Shown: piece after piece, positions 6,006 through 13,307 of the stretch
Layout: every line of letters begins with the position of its first letter
Position numbering within the stretch: the first letter of the stretch is position 1
NCBI GenBank assembly: GCA_017504735.1
Contig: JAFVQP010000025.1
Coordinates: 1 to 16,285 of the forward strand
Direction of reading: 5' to 3'
Length of the DNA: 16,285 nucleotides
Source: Clostridia bacterium
Lineage (GTDB): Bacteria > Bacillota_A > Clostridia > Christensenellales > Borkfalkiaceae
The notes under the pieces: model-generated
Seen by the model: the letters and a program-made list of their open reading frames with translations, nothing else
Databases searched by the model: none
What the model was told of the DNA's origin: nothing
Program-made: the position numbers and the translations under genes

Positions 6006-8435
6006 ATGAAAAGAAAGAATAACAAATTGTTAACATTGATGCTTGCAGGCGTGCTTTGCGCTGCAACGGCTGGTACGGTGGCGGCTGCGCTTCCTGTAAA
6101 AGCATCTGCGGATACGACGGCAAAGTCTGTTGCATTGTCGGAAGTATTTAAGGCTGACGAAAACAGCCCCGATATCAAGGGTGAAAAATATGGTGAAATC
6201 AATAAAACTGCGTTGACCTTCGACAATGAAGAAGCGGTTAGATTTAACCGTAACCTCGCAATTAAGTGGTTCGAAGGTAAAGGAACCGCAAAATACATGA
6301 CCTTGAAATTCACGTTTAAAGACGTTGATTTCACGGAAATGGAGTTCACCTTTAACGCAACCGCTTTGCACGCAGCAAAGGATGATATCGCGGTAAATAC
6401 CATCAAGTTCATCAAGAAAGAAAATAAGGTGTTTGCGCAGGTAATCAACGGCCAAGGCAACGGCGAAGAAAAGGAAACGGCAATCGTTGCTGGTTCCAGC
6501 ATCGCCCTTACGCTTAGCGAAGGCAGCGCGCTTGGTTGCTACGCAGTAAACCTTGCAATCGGCAGTGAAACGCAGGCGATTGGCGAATTTACCAACATCG
6601 GCGCAAAATATTTCAAAAAAGATTCCAGTGAAATGAAGTCTTTGGTGATGAAAGCAAAGACGGAAACGAAAACGGTGCTTTTCGTTGACGAAATCAATGG
6701 TCAAAGCTTTGACAAGGTTTCCGATACGAACAGCGTGGAAGATACGGCTGCGCCCGTACTCGTTGTAAACGAAGAAGTAAATACGCTTTTGCTTGGCGCG
6801 AAGTTCGAATTGGATTGCACTGCAATCGACGTTCTTAAGGATTCGTTGACGAGCAAGCAGTTTACGAAGAGCTTCTATCAGTACAACCCTGCGGATGAAA
6901 AGGTATCGTATTATAAAATCAGCGATGATAAGTATGATGCGCTTAAGTACGCAAACGAAATTACGACCAGCACCTACTTCATGGATACCGTAATGTATAA
7001 GAACGGTACCGAATTCTCGAAGGAAGCAAAAGACGGCTTCACGCAAACGAGCGTATATAGAGAATATGGTGAAGAATACGTAGCAATCCGCTTCATTTTG
7101 GAAGATGATACCTACACGGGTACGGCGGAAGACACCCATCCCAAAGCATATTATGATTTGGCTTGGTATGCAGAAGACGGCGCAGTAAAGAGCCAAACCG
7201 TTGGTACGGAAGCGATGGATTACATCATCGTAAACCGTGAAACGGAAGGCCCTCAATGCACATGGACCGAAGCTGACGTTCTTGACTACGAAGCGCAATT
7301 GAAGGCATTGATTGAAAAGGAAGGCGAGGAAGTAAAAATCGGCGGTACCCTTGAATTGCCTTTGTTGAACTGGTTGATTGAAGATGAAAACGACGGTTAT
7401 CAAACCTTGAAATTCACCGTTAGCCTTAAGAAACCTTCTTCCAGCTCGCCCACAACTCCCGTGGATAAGAAAGCTCCGTCGGAATTGAAAATTGAAGACA
7501 GCTACTTATCGGAAGCAGGCTTGTACGAATTTAAAGTATTCGCAAGCGACGCTGCTGGTAACGCAATGATGGTAGAAGACGAGGACGGTAAGCTTGTAGA
7601 AGTAACCGGTTCCAACGTATGGGATTTGGATAACGTTCCTTCTTTCAAATTCACAATCGGTGAGGCTACGATCGAACTTGAAGGCAACCAGACCCCTTCG
7701 CTTGATACGTTGATCCTTGACGAAACGTATGATGATATGCCTTCGTTTGATCTTGTTGGTACGACCAGCAAGGACGCTACCTACGCTTTGTATCAGCTTG
7801 ACCTTAGCAAGTACAAGGGTGCAGGCAGCTTGACGGTTGAAAAGCTTTACAAGGTATCTTATAAGAGCTTGCAGACGGAAGCGCAAAAGCTTGTAAATGC
7901 TGAATTGGCAACGAAGGGCTATTCTGAAATTGACTTCCAAGCAATCAATAAGCAAGCATATATCAACCTTATCGCAAGTGCATTAGGCGGCGATTTGGAA
8001 ACGGAAAAGGCAGAGGTTGCAAAGATTTTCGTTACTGCAATTGAAGAAAACAGCAACAATATCCTTGAAGGTGAAGAAGGTTGGGCTGACAGCTACAAGT
8101 TTAACTGGAAAGCAAACAACCAAAGCTTTAAGGCGGTTGAAAGCGGTTACTACATTATCATGGTAGATTTGTGGGATACGGAAATTCCTGTTGGCCACGC
8201 ATCCGCATATCAGGTTATCGAAGTAGCTTCCGAAGCGGACGTAATCAAGGGCGAAACGGAATGGTTGAAGAACAACATTGTATCGGTTATCCTCTTCTCG
8301 GTTGCAGCAGTAATGCTCATCCTCATCATCATTCTCTTGCTTGTGAAACCTTCCGACGAAACCTTGGAAGACGTAGATGAAAAAGTTGTTTCCAAGAGAA
8401 AAGAAGCGACGGATAAACACAAAAATAATAAGTAA
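6006..8435 (+). CDS. Large secreted, single-pass membrane-anchored protein of unknown function
   Basis: I do not recognise this 809-residue protein. The start is ATG 6006, with AGAGG at 5992-5996; an upstream in-frame ATG at 5913 lies inside the promoter and is rejected. Residues 1-35 are a signal peptide (K/R-rich start, hydrophobic core, cut after A-S-A). The extracellular part is acidic and beta-rich. A first domain covers about 36-240, followed by a DTAAPVLVVNEE segment near 250 that looks like the start of an Ig-like module. A Ser/Pro/Thr linker lies at about 475-486, and a second KAPSELKI...YEFKVFASDAAGN Ig-like module follows. Residues 758-780 form one strongly hydrophobic transmembrane helix, with a 29-residue, highly charged, probably cytoplasmic tail. 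Cys residues are few. It is monocistronic between its own promoter and terminator. A cell-surface adhesin or structural role is possible but unproven. Confidence 0.85.
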   Translation: MKRKNNKLLTLMLAGVLCAATAGTVAAALPVKASADTTAKSVALSEVFKADENSPDIKGEKYGEINKTALTFDNEEAVRFNRNLAIKWFEGKGTAKYMTLKFTFKDVDFTEMEFTFNATALHAAKDDIAVNTIKFIKKENKVFAQVINGQGNGEEKETAIVAGSSIALTLSEGSALGCYAVNLAIGSETQAIGEFTNIGAKYFKKDSSEMKSLVMKAKTETKTVLFVDEINGQSFDKVSDTNSVEDTAAPVLVVNEEVNTLLLGAKFELDCTAIDVLKDSLTSKQFTKSFYQYNPADEKVSYYKISDDKYDALKYANEITTSTYFMDTVMYKNGTEFSKEAKDGFTQTSVYREYGEEYVAIRFILEDDTYTGTAEDTHPKAYYDLAWYAEDGAVKSQTVGTEAMDYIIVNRETEGPQCTWTEADVLDYEAQLKALIEKEGEEVKIGGTLELPLLNWLIEDENDGYQTLKFTVSLKKPSSSSPTTPVDKKAPSELKIEDSYLSEAGLYEFKVFASDAAGNAMMVEDEDGKLVEVTGSNVWDLDNVPSFKFTIGEATIELEGNQTPSLDTLILDETYDDMPSFDLVGTTSKDATYALYQLDLSKYKGAGSLTVEKLYKVSYKSLQTEAQKLVNAELATKGYSEIDFQAINKQAYINLIASALGGDLETEKAEVAKIFVTAIEENSNNILEGEEGWADSYKFNWKANNQSFKAVESGYYIIMVDLWDTEIPVGHASAYQVIEVASEADVIKGETEWLKNNIVSVILFSVAAVMLILIIILLLVKPSDETLEDVDEKVVSKRKEATDKHKNNK

Positions 8436-8440
8436 AACGT

Positions 8441-8473
8441 AAAAAAAGTGACGAGATAATCGTCACTTTTTTT
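8441..8473 (+). terminator. Intrinsic terminator after the 809-residue surface protein gene
   Basis: A perfect 14-bp stem (8441-8454 with 8460-8473: seven A, GTGACGA, 5-nt loop, TCGTCAC, seven T) follows the stop codon by 5 nt. The symmetric A and T runs could let it work on both strands. Confidence 0.93.
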
Positions 8474-8478
8474 ATATG

Positions 8479-8507
8479 AAAAATCCCCGCATTTTGATAT
8501 GCGAGGA
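8479..8507 (-). terminator. Intrinsic terminator of the AraC-family gene
   Basis: Read on the minus strand, TCCTCGCAT (8507-8499) pairs with ATGCGGGGA (8492-8484), including one U-G pair, around a 6-nt loop. A five-T run follows (8483-8479). It lies 55 nt downstream of the AraC-family stop codon and back to back with the plus-strand terminator. Confidence 0.8.
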
Positions 8508-8562
8508 TATTCCTTGTCAAAGCTAAAAAATGCAACGCCGCGCGTGTAGAGGGGGATTGCAA

Positions 8563-9357
8563 TTATACCTCAAACGTTTCCTTGTCCGTTGTGCTTTCGT
8601 AGATTTTATTATTGTCTAATAATCGCATTTGAAACTCGTTAGGGGGAAGGCCTGTCTCTTTTTTAAAGACTCTGCAAAAATAGGCGTGGTCGTCAAAACC
8701 GCAGGTTTCCGCAATTTCATTGATACGAAGAGAACCGTCTTCTTTTTTGGATAACAACTGTTTTGCCAGCGTGATTCTTTTTTGCTGTAAGAACTTGGAC
8801 GGGCTGATACCATGCTCTTTGATGAACAATTTACGAAGGTGTTCTTTGGACAAAGGCACCAAGGCATAGGCTTCGTCCAAATTAAAGTTGGTATCGGTGT
8901 AATGGTTGATGATTTTATGTACGATCACCTGCGTAATGTTATACGAATCCAATTGTTGAACCAAATTATTTAAGAAGGCTTCAACGGTGAGGGTAAACGC
9001 AAGGTTGATGGGGTGATTGATCGGAAGTTGATGAAAATAGCGATAAACGAGCTTTAAAACGGCGTGAAAATCTTTGCTGGAATCAGACTCCGGGATTAAA
9101 ATCGGCTTTTGAATGGGGGGATTCCAGCCCTCAATGGTAAAGTGAATATTCTTAAAGCCGATGGAGGAATGATTGATATGGCGAAGATTCGGGGGGATGC
9201 AAATCATTTCCCCTTTTTTATATTCAACGACGTCGTTGTCTTCCGTTTCGATCGTGCCGACACCTTCCGTTACGTAAATAATTTCCCAATGATTGTGTTT
9301 ATGCGCTTTAACCGTAAAGGTTTTAAAATGCTTTTCAATGTAGTTGATAATTGCCAT
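8563..9357 (-). CDS. AraC-family transcriptional regulator with cupin-like sensor domain
   Basis: This 264-residue regulator has an N-terminal cupin-like sensing domain (about 10-80) starting with HKHNHWEIIYVTEGVG and a KKGEMICIPPNLRH strand. The C-terminal AraC DNA-binding domain (about 155-250) has two helix-turn-helix units. The second carries the typical RINEIAETCGFDDHAYFCRVFKKETGLPPNEF signature in a near-canonical form. The ribosome site GGAGG (plus-strand 9363-9367) precedes the ATG by 5 nt. It is transcribed away from the uronate operon. Activating that operon in response to a uronate or unsaturated oligosaccharide is the simplest model, inferred from position. Confidence 0.9.
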   Translation of the reverse strand: MAIINYIEKHFKTFTVKAHKHNHWEIIYVTEGVGTIETEDNDVVEYKKGEMICIPPNLRHINHSSIGFKNIHFTIEGWNPPIQKPILIPESDSSKDFHAVLKLVYRYFHQLPINHPINLAFTLTVEAFLNNLVQQLDSYNITQVIVHKIINHYTDTNFNLDEAYALVPLSKEHLRKLFIKEHGISPSKFLQQKRITLAKQLLSKKEDGSLRINEIAETCGFDDHAYFCRVFKKETGLPPNEFQMRLLDNNKIYESTTDKETFEV

Positions 9358-9407
9358 AAAAGCCTCCGCTGACCGCGTATGAGTGATTTTAAAAATAAAT
9401 TAAAAGT

Positions 9408-9436
9408 ATTGTAGCAAAAAGCGAAAAAAATAGCAA
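9408..9436 (-). promoter_or_regulatory. Promoter of the AraC-family gene (extended -10)
   Basis: On the minus strand, TTGCTA (9436-9431), a 17-bp spacer and TACAAT (9413-9408) are seen. TGC sits directly before the -10, giving the extended TGnTACAAT form. Confidence 0.65.
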
Positions 9437-9445
9437 ACGTTTTCA
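9432..9445. promoter_or_regulatory. Candidate cre/LacI-type operator in the divergent region
   Basis: AGCAAACGTTTTCA has a perfect AAACGTTT core and fits the CcpA cre consensus TGWAANCGNTNWCA at all but two positions on either strand. It overlaps the -35 of the AraC-family promoter and lies 43 bp upstream of the operon's -35. Catabolite control of the regulator is plausible, but one imperfect site is weak evidence. Confidence 0.4.
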
Positions 9446-9475
9446 AGTAAAAAACTAAAAAGTCCAAGGTTTTCA

Positions 9476-9497
9476 CTATTTTATCTATTGAAAATAG
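9476..9497. promoter_or_regulatory. Inverted repeat overlapping the -35 of the uronate operon promoter
   Basis: CTATTTT (9476-9482) and AAAATAG (9491-9497) are perfect inverted 7-mers with 8 bp between them. The right arm covers half of the -35 TTGAAA. This is a candidate operator; AAAATAGC also recurs at 9427-9434. Confidence 0.4.
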
Positions 9498-9516
9498 CGG
9501 TGGTAATAGGTATAAT
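9488..9516 (+). promoter_or_regulatory. Promoter of the uronate catabolism operon
   Basis: TTGAAA (9488-9493), a 17-bp spacer and a perfect TATAAT (9511-9516) point to transcription starting near 9523. A second TATAAT lies at 9522-9527. The leader before kduI would be about 440 nt and contains the remnant domain described next. Confidence 0.75.
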
Positions 9517-9537
9517 TTTAGTATAATAAAATGATAA

Positions 9538-9963
9538 AATGCCATCGACGGTGAAAAGAATAACCAAGGACATGGTTCTTACTCGTATCATTTTTGGGCA
9601 GGCGGCGCGAGGAACGATTTAGAATATACGTTGGATTTTGGCAGGGAAGTTGCGGTAGAAAAGCTCGTCTTTTATCTGCGTGCGGACTTTCAGCATGATT
9701 GCAACGGCGTTCCGCACGACAGCTACTGGAAAAGCATTGACGTGCAATTTGACGATGGCGAAATTGTGCAAGGGGCGTTTGTTTTAGACAATACGGACCT
9801 GAATCCGGAAAACGAAAAAGGACAAGAGGTTGTTTTGGAAAAATTCAAGACGACAAGGAAGATAAAATTATGCAACTTTACACAGGTGACGGAAGTTTTA
9901 GGCTTTGCGGCACTCACACAAATTGAAGTATATGGACGATATATTGAGGAGGATTTAAGTAAA
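9538..9963 (+). pseudogene. 5'-truncated galactose-binding-like (F5/8-type) domain, in frame with kduI
   Basis: From the codon after TAA 9535-9537 the frame codes for NAIDGEKNNQGHGSYSYHFW, then DFGREVAVEKLVFYLRADF and a closing ALTQIEVYGRYI. This is the pattern of a carbohydrate-binding discoidin-like beta-sandwich often attached to carbohydrate-active enzymes. The N-terminal strands expected before AIDG are missing, and promoter sequence stands in their place. No ATG or GTG with a ribosome site opens this frame: the first in-frame start-like codon is TTG 9631, with only a distant AGGA. The frame runs without a stop into kduI, which has its own AGGAGG and ATG. It is either the remnant of a deleted gene whose stop codon was lost, or the N-terminal half of a genuine fusion. 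I favour the remnant. Confidence 0.55.
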
Positions 9964-10794
9964 ATGGAAGTAAGACAAGCAGCAAATGCAAAAGACGTGA
10001 AATATTATACAACGGAACGATTGAGAGAGGAATTCCACATCGCCAATCTTTTTACCAAAGACAACGTGCGTATGGTGTATAGCCATATCGACCGTATTAT
10101 TACGGCTGGGTTGATGCCCGTTCGTCAAACGTTAAAGTTGGAAGCGGGGAAAGAGTTGGCGGCGGATTACTTTTTACAACGCCGTGAAATGGGTTGTATC
10201 AACGTCGGCGGCAAGGGCATTATCACCGTTGATGGTACCGAATATGAAATGAATCCTAGAGATGGTATGTATATCGGTATGGGGAACAAGGAAATTACCT
10301 TTAAGAGCGTTGATGAAAATGCCCCTGCGAAATTCTACGTAAGCTCTTGTCCTGCGCACACTAGCTATCCTACGGTGAAAATCGACATTACGAAAGCCAA
10401 GAAGGTGCCTTGCGGAAGCGTGGAAGAATGTAATAAGCGTATGATCAACCAATACATACACCCTGAAGTGATCAAAAGCTGTCAGCTGGCAATGGGGTTG
10501 ACGCAATTAGAGGTGGGGTCAAACTGGAATACGATGCCCTGCCATACGCACGATAGAAGAATGGAAGTGTATATGTATTTGGATATGGATGAAAACGACG
10601 TCGTATTCCATATGATGGGCGAACCTACGCAAACAAGACATATCATTATGCACAACGAGGAAGCGGTTATTTCCCCCTCTTGGTCGATCCATTCGGGGGT
10701 GGGCACGAAAAACTACTCGTTTATTTGGGCAATGTGCGGTGAAAATCAAGAATTTACCGATATGGATCACATTCAAACAAAAGATTTGCTGTAA
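9964..10794 (+). CDS. kduI: 5-keto-4-deoxyuronate isomerase (4-deoxy-L-threo-5-hexosulose-uronate ketol-isomerase)
   Basis: KduI converts 4-deoxy-L-threo-5-hexosulose uronate, the opened form of an unsaturated uronic acid, into 2,5-diketo-3-deoxygluconate in the cytoplasm. The 276 residues match the usual length of about 278. The protein starts with the family's MEVRxAxxxxDVKxYTTxxLREEF block, and the metal ligands are visible as His194 and His196 (CHTHDRRMEVY), Glu201 and His243 (SIHSGVGT). These equal E. coli His196, His198, Glu203 and His245 with a shift of two. ATG 9964 is chosen because AGGAGG (9947-9952) lies 11 nt upstream and because the reading frame upstream belongs to an unrelated domain. 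The next gene begins 13 nt downstream. Confidence 0.95.
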   Translation: MEVRQAANAKDVKYYTTERLREEFHIANLFTKDNVRMVYSHIDRIITAGLMPVRQTLKLEAGKELAADYFLQRREMGCINVGGKGIITVDGTEYEMNPRDGMYIGMGNKEITFKSVDENAPAKFYVSSCPAHTSYPTVKIDITKAKKVPCGSVEECNKRMINQYIHPEVIKSCQLAMGLTQLEVGSNWNTMPCHTHDRRMEVYMYLDMDENDVVFHMMGEPTQTRHIIMHNEEAVISPSWSIHSGVGTKNYSFIWAMCGENQEFTDMDHIQTKDLL

Positions 10795-10807
10795 GGATCG
10801 ATAAAAA

Positions 10808-12496
10808 ATGGATAAGAGATATCTCGATTTGATGGAAAAAGCGCTTTCTGCATATACAGACGAGCATATTCTCCATTATTTTAACGAAACGAAAAAAAAC
10901 GGCTTAACGGAGCATGGTTTTCCAAGGTTGACGGCAAATATCGGCATCTTAGTTGCAAACGGAAGGCGGGGGGATTTATTACCGATTTTTCAGGAAATGA
11001 TGGAATTTTGTTGTAAAACGATTCCCACCGTGAAAGCCGCCAACGATTTTTCCGTTAGAGAAATGATTTGCTGCTTGGAAGAGCTGGAAAAACATAACGT
11101 TACGCCCCTGGCGGATAGAAGCCGCTGGAAAGGGTATTTGGCAACAATACAACCTGAACAATGCTACAACGTATTTGCGAAGCTAGCGACGGACACACCG
11201 AACAATTGGGCTTTATATACGGGCGTTGGGGAGTATTTTAGACAGCGTATGGGGCTTTGTCAATGTGAGGACTTTATCGATATTCAAATCGCTTCGCAGT
11301 TGCAAAGATTTGACGAAAACGGTATGTATAAAGACAACGATGAGGGGGCTTACCATCAGCCGATCGTATATGACCTGGTTGCAAGGGTATTGTTCTCGTT
11401 GTTGCTTTTTGCAGGCTATCGTGGGAAATACTTTCAAGAAATTGACGGGTTATTAAAAAAGGCAGGGCTTGTTACGTTGCATATGCAATCTGCCACGGGT
11501 GAAATTGCCTTTGGGGGCAGAAGCAATCAATTTATTTTTAACGAGGGATTGCTTGCGGCTATTTTCGAATACGAGGCGGCGCGCTATCAAAAAGAAGGGG
11601 CATTTTCCCTTGCAGGGGCCTTTAAGGCGGCGGCATTGCAGGCGGTCAAGGCGGCGGAGCGCTGGCTTGGCAAAGCACCGATTTCCCACGTTAAAAACCG
11701 CTATGCTTCCGCATGGAAATTCGGTTGCGAAGGGTATGCTTATTTTGATAAATATATGATTACCGCCGCTTCCTTTTTCTATGCGGCGGGGCTGTTTTGC
11801 AATCCGTTTATTACGCCTAAAGCGTTGGAAACGCCGATGGTTTGGCGCACTTCAAAGCATTTCCACAAAACGTTTGTAAAGGCGGACGGATATTCGTTAC
11901 AGTTGGATACAAACGCCGATGCGCATTATGATGCAAATGGGTTAGGGCGTGTGCATAAGGTCGGTGCTCCAAGCGCACTTTGCCTGTCTATGCCATTTGC
12001 AAAAACGCCTAATTACGAAACGAACGGGCAGGAAAACCCCGTAAGCTTTTCCATTTGCCCTGCGGTAAGGCTCGATGATGAAAAATGGCTGTTTGGGGCT
12101 GAAAAAGACGTTGGTTATTCACCGTTGGATGGTCAAAATCACGAAGTGGGTGCCCACGTTCGTTATTTGTGCGATTTTTACAAGCAAGCAACTGCTTTTT
12201 TTGACTGTTGCATAGACAAAGAAGGCGTTTTATTGCAGGTGAAAGAGGATTTGGGAAGAGAAATCGGGATTTGCTTGCCGATTTTCTCGTTTGACGGTGC
12301 AGTTCACACAGATATTATGGAAAAAGACAATAAAATCGTTGTTGCATACGACGGTTGGGTTTGCGAATACGAAGGCGGGTCTATGCGATATTTGAACCTC
12401 GACGTGGCAAATCGAAACGGAATCTATAAGTGCTATATGGCACATGGAAAGAAACTAGTACAAGTGAAGATAAAAATATATAAGGCAGGAGAATGA
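10808..12496 (+). CDS. Polysaccharide lyase-like (heparinase II/III-like) (alpha/alpha)-toroid protein, substrate unknown
   Basis: This 562-residue cytoplasmic protein has no signal peptide. The first 360 residues are helical, with conserved-looking aromatic blocks: NNWALYTGVGEYFRQ (132-146), DNDEGAYHQPIVYD (176-189) and FGGRSNQFIFNE (235-246). The last 200 residues are strand-rich (from about HKTFVKADGYSLQLD), a layout typical of lyases and hydrolases with an alpha-toroid plus beta-sandwich, such as heparinase II/III-type proteins. Candidate catalytic residues are Asn133, Tyr182, His183 and Arg238. It lies 13 nt after kduI (Shine-Dalgarno TAAGGA overlaps the kduI stop) and 3 nt before kduD. 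The context implies action on a uronic-acid oligosaccharide inside the cell. It could equally be a glycoside hydrolase of an undescribed family; no family name can be fixed from sequence alone. Confidence 0.6.
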   Translation: MDKRYLDLMEKALSAYTDEHILHYFNETKKNGLTEHGFPRLTANIGILVANGRRGDLLPIFQEMMEFCCKTIPTVKAANDFSVREMICCLEELEKHNVTPLADRSRWKGYLATIQPEQCYNVFAKLATDTPNNWALYTGVGEYFRQRMGLCQCEDFIDIQIASQLQRFDENGMYKDNDEGAYHQPIVYDLVARVLFSLLLFAGYRGKYFQEIDGLLKKAGLVTLHMQSATGEIAFGGRSNQFIFNEGLLAAIFEYEAARYQKEGAFSLAGAFKAAALQAVKAAERWLGKAPISHVKNRYASAWKFGCEGYAYFDKYMITAASFFYAAGLFCNPFITPKALETPMVWRTSKHFHKTFVKADGYSLQLDTNADAHYDANGLGRVHKVGAPSALCLSMPFAKTPNYETNGQENPVSFSICPAVRLDDEKWLFGAEKDVGYSPLDGQNHEVGAHVRYLCDFYKQATAFFDCCIDKEGVLLQVKEDLGREIGICLPIFSFDGAVHTDIMEKDNKIVVAYDGWVCEYEGGSMRYLNLDVANRNGIYKCYMAHGKKLVQVKIKIYKAGE

Positions 12497-12499
12497 TAT

Positions 12500-13297
12500 A
12501 TGGAGAATATGTTTAGTTTGCAGGGTAAAGTTGCGCTTGTAACGGGTGGCGCTTACGGTATAGGCTTTGCGATTGCGGAGGCGCTTGCCAATGCAGGGGC
12601 AAAAATAGCCTTTAATTGTCGTAAGGAAGAGCATTTAAATACGGCGATGGAGGAATATCAGAAACGTGGTATTCAGGCAAAAGGCTATATTTGCGACGTT
12701 ACAGATGAACAAGCGGTCAATGCGCTCGTGGCGACGATTGAAAAAGAAGTCGGCGGGATTGATATTCTGGTCAACAATGCAGGGATCATCAAGCGTATTC
12801 CTATGCACGAAATGAGTGTTTCCGACTTCCGTGAAGTGATTGATATTGATTTGACCGCGCAATTTATTTGCGCGAAGGCGGTTATTCCTGCAATGATAAA
12901 AAAAGGCGGCGGTAAAATTATCAACGTTTGCTCCATGATGAGTGAACTTGGCAGAGAAACCGTTTCGGCATATGCGGCGGCAAAGGGCGGACTGAAGATG
13001 CTGACGAAAAATATTGCAAGCGAATACGGCGAATATAATATTCAATGCAATGGTATCGGCCCTGGGTATATCGCCACCCCTCAAACTGCACCGTTAAGAG
13101 AAAAGCAACCCGATGGCAGTAGGCATCCATTCGATAGCTTTATCATCGCAAAGACACCTGCCGCGCGGTGGGGGAATCCTGAGGATTTGGCAGGTCCTGC
13201 GGTATTTTTGGCAAGCGAAGCATCCAACTTTGTAAACGGACATATATTGTACGTGGACGGCGGTATTTTGGCATATATTGGGAAACAGCCTAAATAA
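12500..13297 (+). CDS. kduD: KduD-type short-chain dehydrogenase (2-dehydro-3-deoxy-D-gluconate 5-dehydrogenase / gluconate 5-dehydrogenase-like)
   Basis: This 265-residue SDR enzyme should reduce 2,5-diketo-3-deoxygluconate, the KduI product, to 2-keto-3-deoxygluconate with NAD(P)H. The cofactor loop TGGAYGIG (15-22), NNAG (92-95), Ser145, and Tyr158-xxx-Lys162 in YAAAK are present. The structural Asn of the usual tetrad is Asp117 here (VIDIDLTAQF). The ending YVDGGILAYIGKQP is one I associate with gluconate 5-dehydrogenase-like proteins of uronate loci, so the name gluconate 5-dehydrogenase is an alternative. AGGAGA (12487-12492) precedes ATG 12500 by 7 nt. The gene starts 3 nt after the lyase-like gene. 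Position between KduI and GH88 supports the KduD role. Confidence 0.87.
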   Translation: MENMFSLQGKVALVTGGAYGIGFAIAEALANAGAKIAFNCRKEEHLNTAMEEYQKRGIQAKGYICDVTDEQAVNALVATIEKEVGGIDILVNNAGIIKRIPMHEMSVSDFREVIDIDLTAQFICAKAVIPAMIKKGGGKIINVCSMMSELGRETVSAYAAAKGGLKMLTKNIASEYGEYNIQCNGIGPGYIATPQTAPLREKQPDGSRHPFDSFIIAKTPAARWGNPEDLAGPAVFLASEASNFVNGHILYVDGGILAYIGKQPK

Positions 13298-13307
13298 GAG
13301 GTTTATT

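Noticed and set aside
6030..7403. Minus-strand open frame of 457 codons opposite the 809-residue surface protein gene
   Set aside because: The plus-strand protein has promoter, ribosome site, signal peptide, membrane helix and terminator. The antisense product is a Phe/Arg/Cys-rich low-order sequence without domains.
9631..9963. Treating TTG 9631 as the true kduI start
   Set aside because: The N-terminal 111 residues belong to an unrelated binding-like domain, no ribosome site is near TTG 9631, and KduI of normal length starts at 9964 with AGGAGG.
13278..13307. Earlier ATG start for the GH88 gene, overlapping the kduD end
   Set aside because: AAGAGG lies after it and 6 nt before ATG 13308, and the extra residues do not look like GH88.
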